Source: RGIG4608 sp045651165 (GTDB lineage Bacteria; Bacillota; Clostridia; Oscillospirales; CAG-272). From it: DNA of 64,000 bases. This document shows positions 16,639-24,045 of this stretch, piece by piece. The translations under genes were made by a program, and so were the position numbers. Every line of letters begins with the position of its first letter. Positions within the stretch are counted from its first letter, which is position 1. Location of the stretch: the NCBI GenBank assembly GCA_045651165.1, contig JAZRRX010000013.1:62001-126000 (forward strand), read 5' to 3'. Below the pieces are notes generated by a model that searched no databases, was not told where the DNA came from, and saw only the letters and a program-made list of their open reading frames with translations.

Positions 16639-17355
16639 ATGAAAAAATTCATTATTATTACATTGGTATTTATACTCATAGTTATTACACCGTTACTAAT
16701 CTATCATTTTGCCACCTTGCCTCCAAAGGAAACAAGCGGTACTATCGTTGGTGAGGTCTTTTATATAAAATATGCCAAGGCGGATTTATATGACTCCTGC
16801 ATAATATATATAAAGCCAACGGTGAACACTAATAACGCTCCGCTTATGTGCATAACGGTAAATACCGAAACGGAAACGGAATCTAATTTCGTCGGTGCTA
16901 TGAATGAAACTCCTGAGATACAAATTGGTGAAGTTGTTGAAATCGAATACATTACTAAAAATAGTAAGCTGTGGCCATATCTTGCAAAATCTATTAAGCC
17001 CTCAAATTCACAAACCGATATGAGCTCTTGGACTACTCTTACAATGAATGATAATTATGCACCCCTACATTCGCAAGATCGTCCCGAAGATTTCGGCAAG
17101 GTTGTTTACGTTTCTAAAATAACTTCCCCGCGCGAAGGTTATCTCGTATATCTTGATGATGCGAAATATGGCAGTCCGCTTAACTTATCCTGCTATTGGA
17201 TTGATGATACTATAAAAAGTAGAGATGATGCGCTCTTTGCCTTGTTAGAGCAAGAGGCTACGGGATATTACATTGATATCAGTCCACTTTACACACATCC
17301 GTTTAACGAGGTAATATCATTCCACGCGTTATTTGCTTTTCTTAAAGATGAATAG
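16639..17355 (+). CDS. Membrane-anchored protein of unknown function
   Basis: This 238-residue protein has one N-terminal transmembrane segment (about 3-24) and an extracytoplasmic remainder with beta-rich stretches (GTIVGEVFYIKYAKADLYDSC and IQIGEVVEIEYITKNSKLW), suggesting a small OB- or barrel-like domain. No family is recognised. AAAGGAGG precedes the ATG at 16639. The gene sits directly behind a small terminated RNA, so it may be controlled by attenuation. Confidence 0.65.
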   Translation: MKKFIIITLVFILIVITPLLIYHFATLPPKETSGTIVGEVFYIKYAKADLYDSCIIYIKPTVNTNNAPLMCITVNTETETESNFVGAMNETPEIQIGEVVEIEYITKNSKLWPYLAKSIKPSNSQTDMSSWTTLTMNDNYAPLHSQDRPEDFGKVVYVSKITSPREGYLVYLDDAKYGSPLNLSCYWIDDTIKSRDDALFALLEQEATGYYIDISPLYTHPFNEVISFHALFAFLKDE

Positions 17356-17440
17356 TGTCTTATACTTCCCCTCTTGAGATAAGCCGAGAGGGGAAAGATT
17401 GTACTAACATATTATTATAGAAGAAATTTCAAAAAAGCCC

Positions 17441-17469
17441 TTGACATTGTATTGCTTTTGTGGTAAAAT
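17441..17469 (+). promoter_or_regulatory. Promoter of the rpmG-secE-nusG-rplKA unit
   Basis: TTGACA (17441-17446) and TAAAAT (17464-17469) are separated by 17 bases. The start would be at about 17475, at the base of a structured leader. Confidence 0.85.
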
Positions 17470-17473
17470 AGCA

Positions 17474-17577
17474 GTACCTCTGCGAATGGGCTTTTTTGTT
17501 ATGCCTATTTTTAGCGCCGTCCGTAAGGACAAGGCATGATACCATCTCAGAGGGAGGTACACTGACCGAAAAGGTCA
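17474..17577 (+). ncRNA. Structured leader RNA before rpmG
   Basis: GTACCTC (17474-17480) pairs with GAGGTAC (17554-17560), closing a domain of about 87 bases. Inside it, GCC-GTCC-GTAA-GGAC-AA-GGC forms a hairpin with a GTAA loop (about 17516-17535) next to a second GC-rich arm. A further TGACC/GGTCA hairpin with a GAAA loop follows (17563-17577). No terminator is visible. It could be an autoregulatory site for a ribosomal protein or NusG; no known family was recognised. Confidence 0.55.
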
Positions 17578-17604
17578 AAAAAATTTAATGGGAGGTGCCG
17601 AAAA

Positions 17605-17766
17605 ATGGCTAATGATGCAAGAGTCAAAATTACTCTCGTTTGCACAGAATGCAAGCAGAGAAACTATGAATCTAAGAAAAACAAGAAGAATGACCCCGAC
17701 AGACTTGAAATGAACAAGTACTGCAAATTCTGCCGCAAGCACACTCTTCACAAAGAATCTAAGTAA
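17605..17766 (+). CDS. rpmG: 50S ribosomal protein L33
   Basis: This 53-residue protein begins MANDARVKITLVCTECK and has two zinc-type Cys pairs (CTEC at 13-16 and CKFC at 40-43), so it is the C+ form of L33. GGGAGG stands 10 bases before the ATG. It is the first gene of the rpmG-secE-nusG unit, the usual order in Firmicutes. The tRNA-Trp often found in this position is absent. Confidence 0.95.
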   Translation: MANDARVKITLVCTECKQRNYESKKNKKNDPDRLEMNKYCKFCRKHTLHKESK

Positions 17767-17783
17767 TTGTAAAGGAGATTATT

Positions 17784-18047
17784 ATGGCAGATTTGGAAAA
17801 CAAAAAAGCAAATAACCCCGAAACAAAAAATGTGAAGAAAAAAAGCGACAAACCTTCTCTTTGGAGCAGAATCAAATCTTTTGCAAGAAGCATTAAGAGT
17901 GAGGTTAAGAAAATTTCTTGGTCCCCTTGGACTGACGTTAAGAAAAACACATTTGTTGTTGTCGTTGTAATTGTGGTTTGCGCAGTTGCTTTGGCAATCG
18001 TTGACGTTGTATTTTCTGAAGGAATCAAATTGCTTGGTAAGCTCTAA
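17784..18047 (+). CDS. secE: Protein translocase subunit SecE
   Basis: SecE is an essential small subunit of the SecYEG channel. This copy has 87 residues: a basic cytosolic N-terminus, the conserved SIKSEVKKISWSPWTDVKKNT segment (about 36-56) and one C-terminal transmembrane helix. It lies between rpmG and nusG, the conserved position. AAAGGAG precedes the ATG. Confidence 0.95.
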   Translation: MADLENKKANNPETKNVKKKSDKPSLWSRIKSFARSIKSEVKKISWSPWTDVKKNTFVVVVVIVVCAVALAIVDVVFSEGIKLLGKL

Positions 18048-18062
18048 TAAAAGGAGAACCAT

Positions 18063-18605
18063 ATGAGCGATATTAACGAAATGAATGTCGGCCCGAGATG
18101 GTATGTGGCGCACACCTACTCAGGTTATGAAAACAAGGTAAAAACATCCCTTGAAAAAATTGTTGAGAACCGTGGTCTTGAAGATCTGATTTATGATATT
18201 AAAATTCCTGTTCAGATCATCATCGAGAAGAAAGGCGACCAGGAAATCGAGGTTGAGGAAAAGCTCTTCCCCGGTTACGTTTATATCAAAATGACTATGA
18301 ACGATGAAAGCTGGCACGCAATTCGCGGTATTACAGGCGTTACGGGCTTTGTTGGCCCCGGATCACGTCCTTCCCCTCTTTCAGACGAAGAGGTTGCCGC
18401 ACTCAATATCGAAGAAAAGAAAGTTAAACTCAGCTACACCGTTGGCGACAGCGTTGTGGTTATTGGCGGTCTTTTCGATGGCTATACGGGAACAGTTCAG
18501 TCAATTTCCGACGATTCAAACAAAGTTACTGTCCTTGTTAACAGAGGACGCAGAGATATGCCCGTTGAGCTTGATGCGGGTATGATCAAACTCAAAGAAA
18601 TCTAA
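18063..18605 (+). CDS. nusG: Transcription termination/antitermination protein NusG
   Basis: NusG binds RNA polymerase and links it to ribosomes or Rho. The 180-residue protein has the NGN domain beginning with RWYVAHTYSGYENKVK and FPGYVYIKM, and a C-terminal KOW domain (VGDSVVVIGGLFDGYTGTVQSI). Length and domain order are normal. AAAGGAG precedes the ATG, 15 bases after secE. Confidence 0.96.
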   Translation: MSDINEMNVGPRWYVAHTYSGYENKVKTSLEKIVENRGLEDLIYDIKIPVQIIIEKKGDQEIEVEEKLFPGYVYIKMTMNDESWHAIRGITGVTGFVGPGSRPSPLSDEEVAALNIEEKKVKLSYTVGDSVVVIGGLFDGYTGTVQSISDDSNKVTVLVNRGRRDMPVELDAGMIKLKEI

Positions 18606-18615
18606 TCAAGCACTT

Positions 18616-18674
18616 TTATGCGACAACCATTGTCGCGTGGGAGGGAGAAAAATTTAGTGAATTCTCCCGCATAA
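18616..18674 (+). ncRNA. Three-way-junction leader before rplK
   Basis: TTATGCG (18616-18622) pairs with CGCATAA (18668-18674) and encloses two hairpins, GACAA/TTGTC and GGGAG/CTCCC, a compact three-way junction just before the rplK ribosome binding site. Such sites before L11-L1 operons commonly bind a ribosomal protein (L1 in E. coli); which one binds here is inferred. Confidence 0.6.
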
Positions 18675-18696
18675 ACCACATTGGAGGTATTTTAAA

Positions 18697-19122
18697 ATGG
18701 CAAAGAAAGTAATGGGTTACATTAAATTGCAATTGCCCGCAGGTAAAGCTACACCCCAGCCCCCCGTTGGTCCTGCACTTGGTCAGTACGGCGTTGCAAT
18801 CCCCGTATTCACAAAAGAATTTAACGAAAGAACAAAGAATGACATCGGTCTTATCATCCCCGTTGTTATTACAGTTTACGCTGACCGTTCATTTACATTT
18901 ATTACAAAGACTCCCCCTGCTCCTGTTCTTATTAAGAAGGCATGCGGCATCGAATCCGGTTCTGCTAAGCCCAATAAGACAAAGGTAGCAAAGCTCACAA
19001 AAGAGCAGGTTAGAAAAATCGCTGAAACAAAGATGCCCGACCTTAACGCAGGTTCTATCGAAGCAGCTATGAGCATGGTTGCTGGTACTGCAAGAAGTAT
19101 GGGTATTACTGTTGAAGAGTAA
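18697..19122 (+). CDS. rplK: 50S ribosomal protein L11
   Basis: L11 of 141 residues. The N-terminal half contains LQLPAGKATPQPPVGPALGQYGV, the conserved Pro-rich segment of the GTPase-associated centre, and the C-terminal RNA-binding domain ends AGTARSMGITVE. GGAGG precedes the ATG. It follows nusG after a structured leader and is followed by rplA. Confidence 0.97.
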   Translation: MAKKVMGYIKLQLPAGKATPQPPVGPALGQYGVAIPVFTKEFNERTKNDIGLIIPVVITVYADRSFTFITKTPPAPVLIKKACGIESGSAKPNKTKVAKLTKEQVRKIAETKMPDLNAGSIEAAMSMVAGTARSMGITVEE

Positions 19123-19136
19123 GGAGGAGTTTGAAA

Positions 19137-19832
19137 ATGGCTAAATACGGTAAGAAATATTCCGATAGCGCAAAGCTTATCGAAAAGAACAGAACTTATG
19201 AGCCCGCTGAAGCTCTTGCACTCGTTTGCCAGACTTCTAAGGCAAAATTCGATGAAACAATCGAGCTCCACCTTCGTTTGGGCGTTGACTCTCGTCACGC
19301 TGACCAACAGGTTCGTGGTGCAGTAGTACTTCCCAACGGTACAGGTAAGACAGTTAGAACACTTGTATTTGCTAAGGGTGACAAGGCAGAAGCTGCTAAG
19401 GCAGCAGGTGCTGACTACGTTGGCGAACTTGATATGGTTGAAAAGATCACAAAAGAAAACTGGTTCGAATTCGACGTTGTTATCGCTTCTCCCGACATGA
19501 TGGGCGTTGTTGGTCGTCTTGGTAAGATCTTGGGTCCCAAGGGCCTTATGCCCAACCCCAAGGCAGGTACAGTTACTCCTGACGTAGCAAAAGCAGTTGT
19601 TGAAGCAAAAGCTGGTAAGATTGAATACCGTCTTGATAAGACAAACATCATCCACTGCCCCATTGGTAAGGCTTCTTTCGGTCCCGAAAAGCTTGCTGAG
19701 AACTTTAACACTCTCGTTGGTGCAGTTATCAAAGCAAAGCCCGCTGCTGCTAAGGGTCAGTACATTAAGAGCTGCGTAATCGCATCTACAATGGGCCCCG
19801 GCATCAAGATTAACCAGGCTAAGCTCGGTTAA
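19137..19832 (+). CDS. rplA: 50S ribosomal protein L1
   Basis: L1 of 231 residues, with the signature LGPKGLMPNPKAGTVTPDV (about 125-143). L1 forms the L1 stalk that handles exit of deacylated tRNA and is often the translational repressor of its own operon. AAGGAGGAG precedes the ATG at 19137; a TTG 6 bases upstream in frame is less well spaced. In most bacteria rplJ-rplL would follow, but here secG does. Confidence 0.96.
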   Translation: MAKYGKKYSDSAKLIEKNRTYEPAEALALVCQTSKAKFDETIELHLRLGVDSRHADQQVRGAVVLPNGTGKTVRTLVFAKGDKAEAAKAAGADYVGELDMVEKITKENWFEFDVVIASPDMMGVVGRLGKILGPKGLMPNPKAGTVTPDVAKAVVEAKAGKIEYRLDKTNIIHCPIGKASFGPEKLAENFNTLVGAVIKAKPAAAKGQYIKSCVIASTMGPGIKINQAKLG

Positions 19833-19876
19833 TTTGACATTGTGAACTCATAATTAAATTTTTGGAGGAAATTACA

Positions 19877-20107
19877 ATGACAATCGCATTGGGAATTTTG
19901 GTTATTCTTGTAACAATCGCTCTTACAATACTCGTTCTTATGCAGTCCGGTAAGGGCAAGGAGCTCTCCGGTGCTATCGCAGGCGGAAACAACTCCTACC
20001 TTGGCAATTCCAAGACAAGCGACAAGGATAAACTCATTTTTAAAGTAACAGCAGTACTCGCAGCTGTACTCGTAGTTTTGATACTCGCTCTTTACATTAT
20101 TGCTTAA
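19877..20107 (+). CDS. secG: Protein-export membrane protein SecG
   Basis: This 76-residue protein has two transmembrane segments and a central LMQSGKGKELSGAIAGG segment typical of SecG. GGAGG fits the ATG at 19877. It is the last gene of the rpmG-secE-nusG-rplK-rplA run, giving a second Sec subunit in the same unit. A strong terminator follows. Confidence 0.92.
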   Translation: MTIALGILVILVTIALTILVLMQSGKGKELSGAIAGGNNSYLGNSKTSDKDKLIFKVTAVLAAVLVVLILALYIIA

Positions 20108-20120
20108 ACAATAATTAAAA

Positions 20121-20155
20121 TAAAAACACCTCGTGAATTTCACGAGGTGTTTTTT
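20121..20155 (+). terminator. Terminator after secG
   Basis: The stem AACACCTCGTGAA/TTCACGAGGTGTT with no spare loop is followed by seven Ts. It reaches the end of the convergent ruvX gene and may serve both directions. Confidence 0.92.
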
Positions 20156-20607
20156 TATTTATTCTGCATATACTTCAACTTATCAAGCGCGTTTTGAAGA
20201 ATTATTTGTGCAGAGAGTGTGTCAACAACTCCCTTTCTTTTTGCACCGCGAGTGTTCGTTTCGTTAAGAAAGCGCGTTGCTGCCATAGTTGACAAACGTT
20301 CATCAAAAAATGCAACGGGGATTTCGGGCATTCTCTCGTTCAAGAGCGATGCGAGTTCCTTTATTCTGTCTGCACGAAATCCTTGTGAGCCGTCCATATT
20401 AACAGGCAAACCTAAAACTATGCCCACTATTCTCTGTTCCTTGCAAATTTCGGCTATCGCGTCTGCGACCTTAACTATTCCACCGGGAGAAATATATCCT
20501 ATGCCCGATGCCAAAATTCTTGATGGGTCGGACACCGCAAGTCCCGTTCTTTTATCTCCAAAATCAATGCCAAGGAGTTTGCCTTGGGTTTCTAAAATTC
20601 TATCCAT
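20155..20607 (-). CDS. ruvX: Holliday junction resolvase-like protein RuvX/YqgF
   Basis: This is a 150-residue RNase H-fold protein. LLGIDFGDKRTGLAVSDP carries the first catalytic Asp, GLPVNMDGSQG the middle motif, and FFDERLSTMAATRFL the DERxST motif. The family is linked to 16S rRNA 5' end maturation and to Holliday junction resolution; which applies here is not visible. It is a single gene converging on secG. Confidence 0.9.
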   Translation of the reverse strand: MDRILETQGKLLGIDFGDKRTGLAVSDPSRILASGIGYISPGGIVKVADAIAEICKEQRIVGIVLGLPVNMDGSQGFRADRIKELASLLNERMPEIPVAFFDERLSTMAATRFLNETNTRGAKRKGVVDTLSAQIILQNALDKLKYMQNK

Positions 20608-20774
20608 AATTGTTACCTTTCAATTTGTTGATTTGATTATATCAAAAAAACATTACTTTGTCAAATATACTTGCTCATATTTTTATTAATTTATCAAATT
20701 TTTGTATAAAGATAAAATTTAGGGCAAAAATACTACTATCAAAGCAAAAATTATGCAGAGAAAGGAATTTAATT

Positions 20775-21473
20775 ATGTTTGATAAAGAAAAATTTATGCA
20801 AAATCTTAAGGAAAACAAAGCCGTTTACATCACGGCAATCTCAATTTTACTTGCAATGATTGTAATTGTTGCTGCCGTGGTAGCCACTAACAGAAACAAA
20901 CAAACCACACCAAACGTTACAACTCAAAGACCAACAACTACCACCACAGTTAAACCATCACTTCCGGATGATGATCCCACAAGTAATGTTGGCTCAAAAC
21001 TCCCAACTTTTTCACTTCCTGTTTCAGGCAAACTTTTGAATGTTCACGACTCCGAACTTCAAGTGTTCTCTCCCACAATGAACGATTACAGAGTTCATCT
21101 TGGCGTTGATATCCTTGCCAATGACGGAGCGCCCGTATGTGCAGTGGCAGATGGCACTGTAATTCAAATTTGGGAAGACGTAAGAATGGGTCAGTGCATC
21201 GCAGTTAAGCATAACGGAGATGCAGTTTCCATTTATAAGAATGTTTCAGCTGAGCTTCCTCAAGGAATTATTGAGGGCGCAAAGGTAAGAGCAGGTCAGC
21301 AAATTGCAACAGTTGGTTCAACTGCAATGGTTGAAATTGCGGACGAGCCCCACCTCCATTTTGAAATGACAGTTGGTGGTCTTTCAGTTGACCCCCTTGA
21401 GTACTTCTCCTCTAATGATGTAGCAACCCTTAGCAAAGATACCGCTTACGAGCAAACAGCAACAGAAAAATAA
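20775..21473 (+). CDS. M23 family peptidoglycan metallopeptidase-like, SpoIIQ-like
   Basis: This 232-residue protein has one N-terminal transmembrane helix (about 18-40), a Thr/Pro-rich linker and a C-terminal LytM domain. Zinc-type residues are present in HLGVD and in HLHFE near the C-terminus, but the usual middle HxH region reads SIYKN, without the expected His. The layout of anchor, linker and LytM domain is that of SpoIIQ of spore formers. It may therefore be an inactive or altered peptidase used structurally. The frame is open from 20658, but AAAGGA fits the ATG at 20775. A terminator follows. Confidence 0.75.
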   Translation: MFDKEKFMQNLKENKAVYITAISILLAMIVIVAAVVATNRNKQTTPNVTTQRPTTTTTVKPSLPDDDPTSNVGSKLPTFSLPVSGKLLNVHDSELQVFSPTMNDYRVHLGVDILANDGAPVCAVADGTVIQIWEDVRMGQCIAVKHNGDAVSIYKNVSAELPQGIIEGAKVRAGQQIATVGSTAMVEIADEPHLHFEMTVGGLSVDPLEYFSSNDVATLSKDTAYEQTATEK

Positions 21474-21479
21474 GCAAGT

Positions 21480-21508
21480 AAAAAAGCTCCCTCTCGGGAG
21501 CTTTTTTG
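21480..21508. terminator. Terminator between the M23 gene and the sigma operon
   Basis: The stem AAAGCTCCC/GGGAGCTTT with an A-run before and a T-run after can terminate both converging units. Confidence 0.87.
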
Positions 21509-21510
21509 TA

Positions 21511-22047
21511 TTAATCGGGCAATGGCAAATCCTCACCACACACATCGCAGCAGTTGTTTTCGTCTAAATCTTGATGACGACAATAGGGACATTTATCACA
21601 TTTAACGCCGTTTCCTTCAAACGTATGCTCACCCTGTGCCCAAACGATATCTATAATGGGACCCTTGCTTCCATCGTAAGCCATCCAATGCCCTTTTTCA
21701 GTATAATACCATTTAGCCGTCATTTTATCGCTGACATCTTCTGAACATTTATCACAAATATTATCACTGTTTTGGTCAAGATGTTCCAGACAAATTTCGG
21801 GGCCTACATACGCACCGCAAATATCACAATGCAAGTCAGCATCATAATTGATATGCTCCTCAACTATTTCGGGCCACGGACAACCACAGGTATATTCGCG
21901 CCAATGCACAAGCTCGTTATACTTGTATTCTCCCCAAATATGCTCCGTGCAATCTCTTTTACCAATGGGCTCTGCCTCGGAAAAACCACAGGCAAAAAGC
22001 ATTAATATAACCATTACTAACAATAATAAAACTAAAATTCTTTTCAC
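21511..22047 (-). CDS. Cysteine-rich lipoprotein with CDxCG repeats
   Basis: This 178-residue predicted lipoprotein has the lipobox LFAC (Cys at about 20). The mature part contains HWREYTCGCPWPE and several CxxC units of the type HxDxNxDxxCDxCG, which suggest small metal-binding or disulfide knuckles. The same HWREYTCGC block occurs in the 586-residue protein at 59894. It is the third gene of a sigma factor/anti-sigma operon, so its amount is probably set by that sigma factor. The function is unknown. Confidence 0.75.
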   Translation of the reverse strand: MKRILVLLLLVMVILMLFACGFSEAEPIGKRDCTEHIWGEYKYNELVHWREYTCGCPWPEIVEEHINYDADLHCDICGAYVGPEICLEHLDQNSDNICDKCSEDVSDKMTAKWYYTEKGHWMAYDGSKGPIIDIVWAQGEHTFEGNGVKCDKCPYCRHQDLDENNCCDVCGEDLPLPD

Positions 22048-22048
22048 G

Positions 22049-22657
22049 TCATTCCTCTCCTAAATTTGTATCTATCTTTGTGGAAAAGTAAAAATAATAT
22101 CCATCAAAAAGCTCAACTACTATCCCCTTATCATTCATTGACGAAGTGAAAACACCTGCATACTCATATATCGGGCATTCAAATTGTGTATTATTAGAAT
22201 TATCAGTTACAATCACCGTTCCAATATATTCACCTTTAACTTCTTCTGAAACATCGTCAAGTTCCTCATCTACGACTCCGTCAGCAAGGTTTTCCGAAAG
22301 GATTTTTATATATTTGTGTCCGTTGTATTCAAAAGTAAAGGTGTATAACAATGAGGTGTTGGAATTTTGATCTTCCGGTTTCAAATTACCTGGGAGATTA
22401 GTGGTCGGAGGTACTATTTGAGTTTCGGGATTTAAAGTTCCTGTATTCTCATTTTTCAGCTTGTTATCAAAAAAAGTGGGCAATATAAATGTTGAAACAC
22501 TCAAAATAATCACCAAACATGCAGCGACAGGCGCATATCTCATCATTTGCCTCTGCCTTGTAATTTTTCTTTGAGCTTTTTCTTTTTCACTTACGTATTC
22601 TTCAACGAGGTCATAGTCAATATAATTAAGAGCATTATTAAAATCTTCTTTTCTCAT
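22049..22657 (-). CDS. Probable membrane-anchored anti-sigma factor
   Basis: This 202-residue protein has a charged cytosolic N-terminus of about 42 residues (with VEEYVSEKEKAQRKITRQRQ), one transmembrane helix (about 45-66) and an extracytoplasmic C-terminal domain. It overlaps the upstream ECF sigma gene by 4 bases (ATGA), the usual arrangement for a sigma/anti-sigma pair, and no other function is recognised. It is inferred to hold the sigma factor at the membrane until an outside signal releases it. Confidence 0.65.
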   Translation of the reverse strand: MRKEDFNNALNYIDYDLVEEYVSEKEKAQRKITRQRQMMRYAPVAACLVIILSVSTFILPTFFDNKLKNENTGTLNPETQIVPPTTNLPGNLKPEDQNSNTSLLYTFTFEYNGHKYIKILSENLADGVVDEELDDVSEEVKGEYIGTVIVTDNSNNTQFECPIYEYAGVFTSSMNDKGIVVELFDGYYFYFSTKIDTNLGEE

Positions 22658-23241
22658 ACTCTATATCCCTCCCTTTCAAGCACTTCCTTTAGTCCCGACT
22701 TGATAAGAGCAATTTCCTTGTTCACGGTGGATTTGCTCGTTCCAAGCTCGCGAGCCACTTTATCAATGGGCTCTGCCATATAATAACGACTCATAAATAT
22801 ATATCTCTGTCTTTTGCTGAGTAAACGCAGATAGTCACTTATAATCTTGCCAAGCTGTTCTGCTTGTATCTCTCGAACTATAGAATTTTCAGCCATAATA
22901 TCCCCCAATTCCTCAAGAGAGTCGGTCATATTCGATGGAATGCGCTTTTCTCTGTTCTTTGAGTTATATCTATTTATTGCCACACGGCGAATAATAGTGG
23001 TTAAAAATGCCTTCAAATAATTAGGGCGCTCGGGTGGAATTGCCTCCCACGTGCCAAGGTATGTATCGTTAAGACATTCCTCGCAATCTTCGTTGCTATA
23101 AAGAATATTATACGCTATCGTAAACAGATATTTTCTATATTTGAAATCAGTTTCATCAATTGCGCTCTCATCTCTCTGCCAATACAATTCAATTATATCT
23201 TCATCAGAAAGCGGAGTTTTTATCTTCTTGAACAGTACCAT
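22654..23241 (-). CDS. ECF-type RNA polymerase sigma factor
   Basis: This 195-residue sigma-70 family protein has region 2 (YRKYLFTIAYNILYSNEDCEECLNDTYLGTWEAI and LKAFLTTIIRRVAINRYNS) and a region 4 helix-turn-helix (LSKRQRYIFMSRYYMAEPIDKVARELGTSKSTVNKEI). Regions 1 and 3 are missing, as in ECF factors. AAAGGTG precedes the ATG at 23241; a GTG 9 bases upstream is the alternative. It leads a three-gene operon with the anti-sigma and CxxC lipoprotein genes. Confidence 0.88.
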   Translation of the reverse strand: MVLFKKIKTPLSDEDIIELYWQRDESAIDETDFKYRKYLFTIAYNILYSNEDCEECLNDTYLGTWEAIPPERPNYLKAFLTTIIRRVAINRYNSKNREKRIPSNMTDSLEELGDIMAENSIVREIQAEQLGKIISDYLRLLSKRQRYIFMSRYYMAEPIDKVARELGTSKSTVNKEIALIKSGLKEVLEREGYRV

Positions 23242-23330
23242 AGAATTCACCTTTCATAGTTCTTCATAAATATAAGTCAACAAAATCTCAAAAAAGTGTA
23301 ATAAATTTTGAATATTTTTTACTATTTGCG

Positions 23331-23360
23331 CAAAAAGCTCCCTTGTGGGAGCTTTTTCGC
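23331..23360 (-). terminator. Terminator after the VTT-domain gene
   Basis: The stem AAAAAGCTCCC/GGGAGCTTTTT lies just downstream of the minus-strand VTT gene and upstream of the sigma operon. Confidence 0.82.
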
Positions 23361-23370
23361 ATTTTTGAGC

Positions 23371-24045
23371 TTATTTAAGCTCCTGTTTTTTCTTCTTTTT
23401 TCTAAAATATATTGTCATAACCAAAACCATGAGGCAATCGATAACTATTGCACTCCAAAAGATGGGTGAGCGCAAGGATTCCATTAAATTCATATCCTTA
23501 CCAATTATGACATAGCTTATCGCACTTGGCAAGATGGCAATTCCGTTTGCAATCATATAAGGAATATATTTGAGTCCTGCAGAGCCAAAAAGAAGTCCCA
23601 GACACTCATTTGATAAGTTTAGAGCGCGAAGCGTAAAGCTCAACAAAAACAGGTTTTCGCTTGCCTCAAAATACGGACGCGCCTTAGGTATTTTCCCAAG
23701 TATTTTTTGAATCCAATCGTCTTTTGTAAGTCTTCCAATCCAATAAGGAACTGAAAGATTTACTATTGTGCCGACAATGACCGTCATAAGTGCCACAGGA
23801 AAATCGAGCAGAGCCATGGTAGAAATAGCTATAACAGCATACGGCAAGAAAACAACAACGCCCTTGATAATAAAAGCAAGAATTACTGCGCATGAAGTGA
23901 TTACGGGATATCCTCGCGTTAATTCAAGGAAATCTCTAACCGAAAAATCTTCATTAATAGAAAGATATATTAAAAAACTTAAAACACATATTCCCATCAG
24001 GGTTATGGGAATATATTGAATCATTTTTTTGCGATTTATTTTCAT
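23371..24045 (-). CDS. TVP38/TMEM64 family membrane protein
   Basis: This 224-residue protein has about six hydrophobic segments and the VTT (SNARE-associated, DedA-like) core, including VGTIVNLSVPYWIGRLTKDDW and the FLLSFTLRALNLSNECLGLLFGSAGLKYIPY segment. Members are thought to be lipid scramblases or transporters; the substrate is not assigned. It overlaps the MATE gene by 4 bases and is cotranscribed with it. Confidence 0.85.
   Translation of the reverse strand: MKINRKKMIQYIPITLMGICVLSFLIYLSINEDFSVRDFLELTRGYPVITSCAVILAFIIKGVVVFLPYAVIAISTMALLDFPVALMTVIVGTIVNLSVPYWIGRLTKDDWIQKILGKIPKARPYFEASENLFLLSFTLRALNLSNECLGLLFGSAGLKYIPYMIANGIAILPSAISYVIIGKDMNLMESLRSPIFWSAIVIDCLMVLVMTIYFRKKKKKQELK

Noticed and set aside
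18606..18696. L10 leader
   Set aside because: The gene downstream is rplK, not rplJ, and the T-loop-like L10 binding pattern was not recognised.
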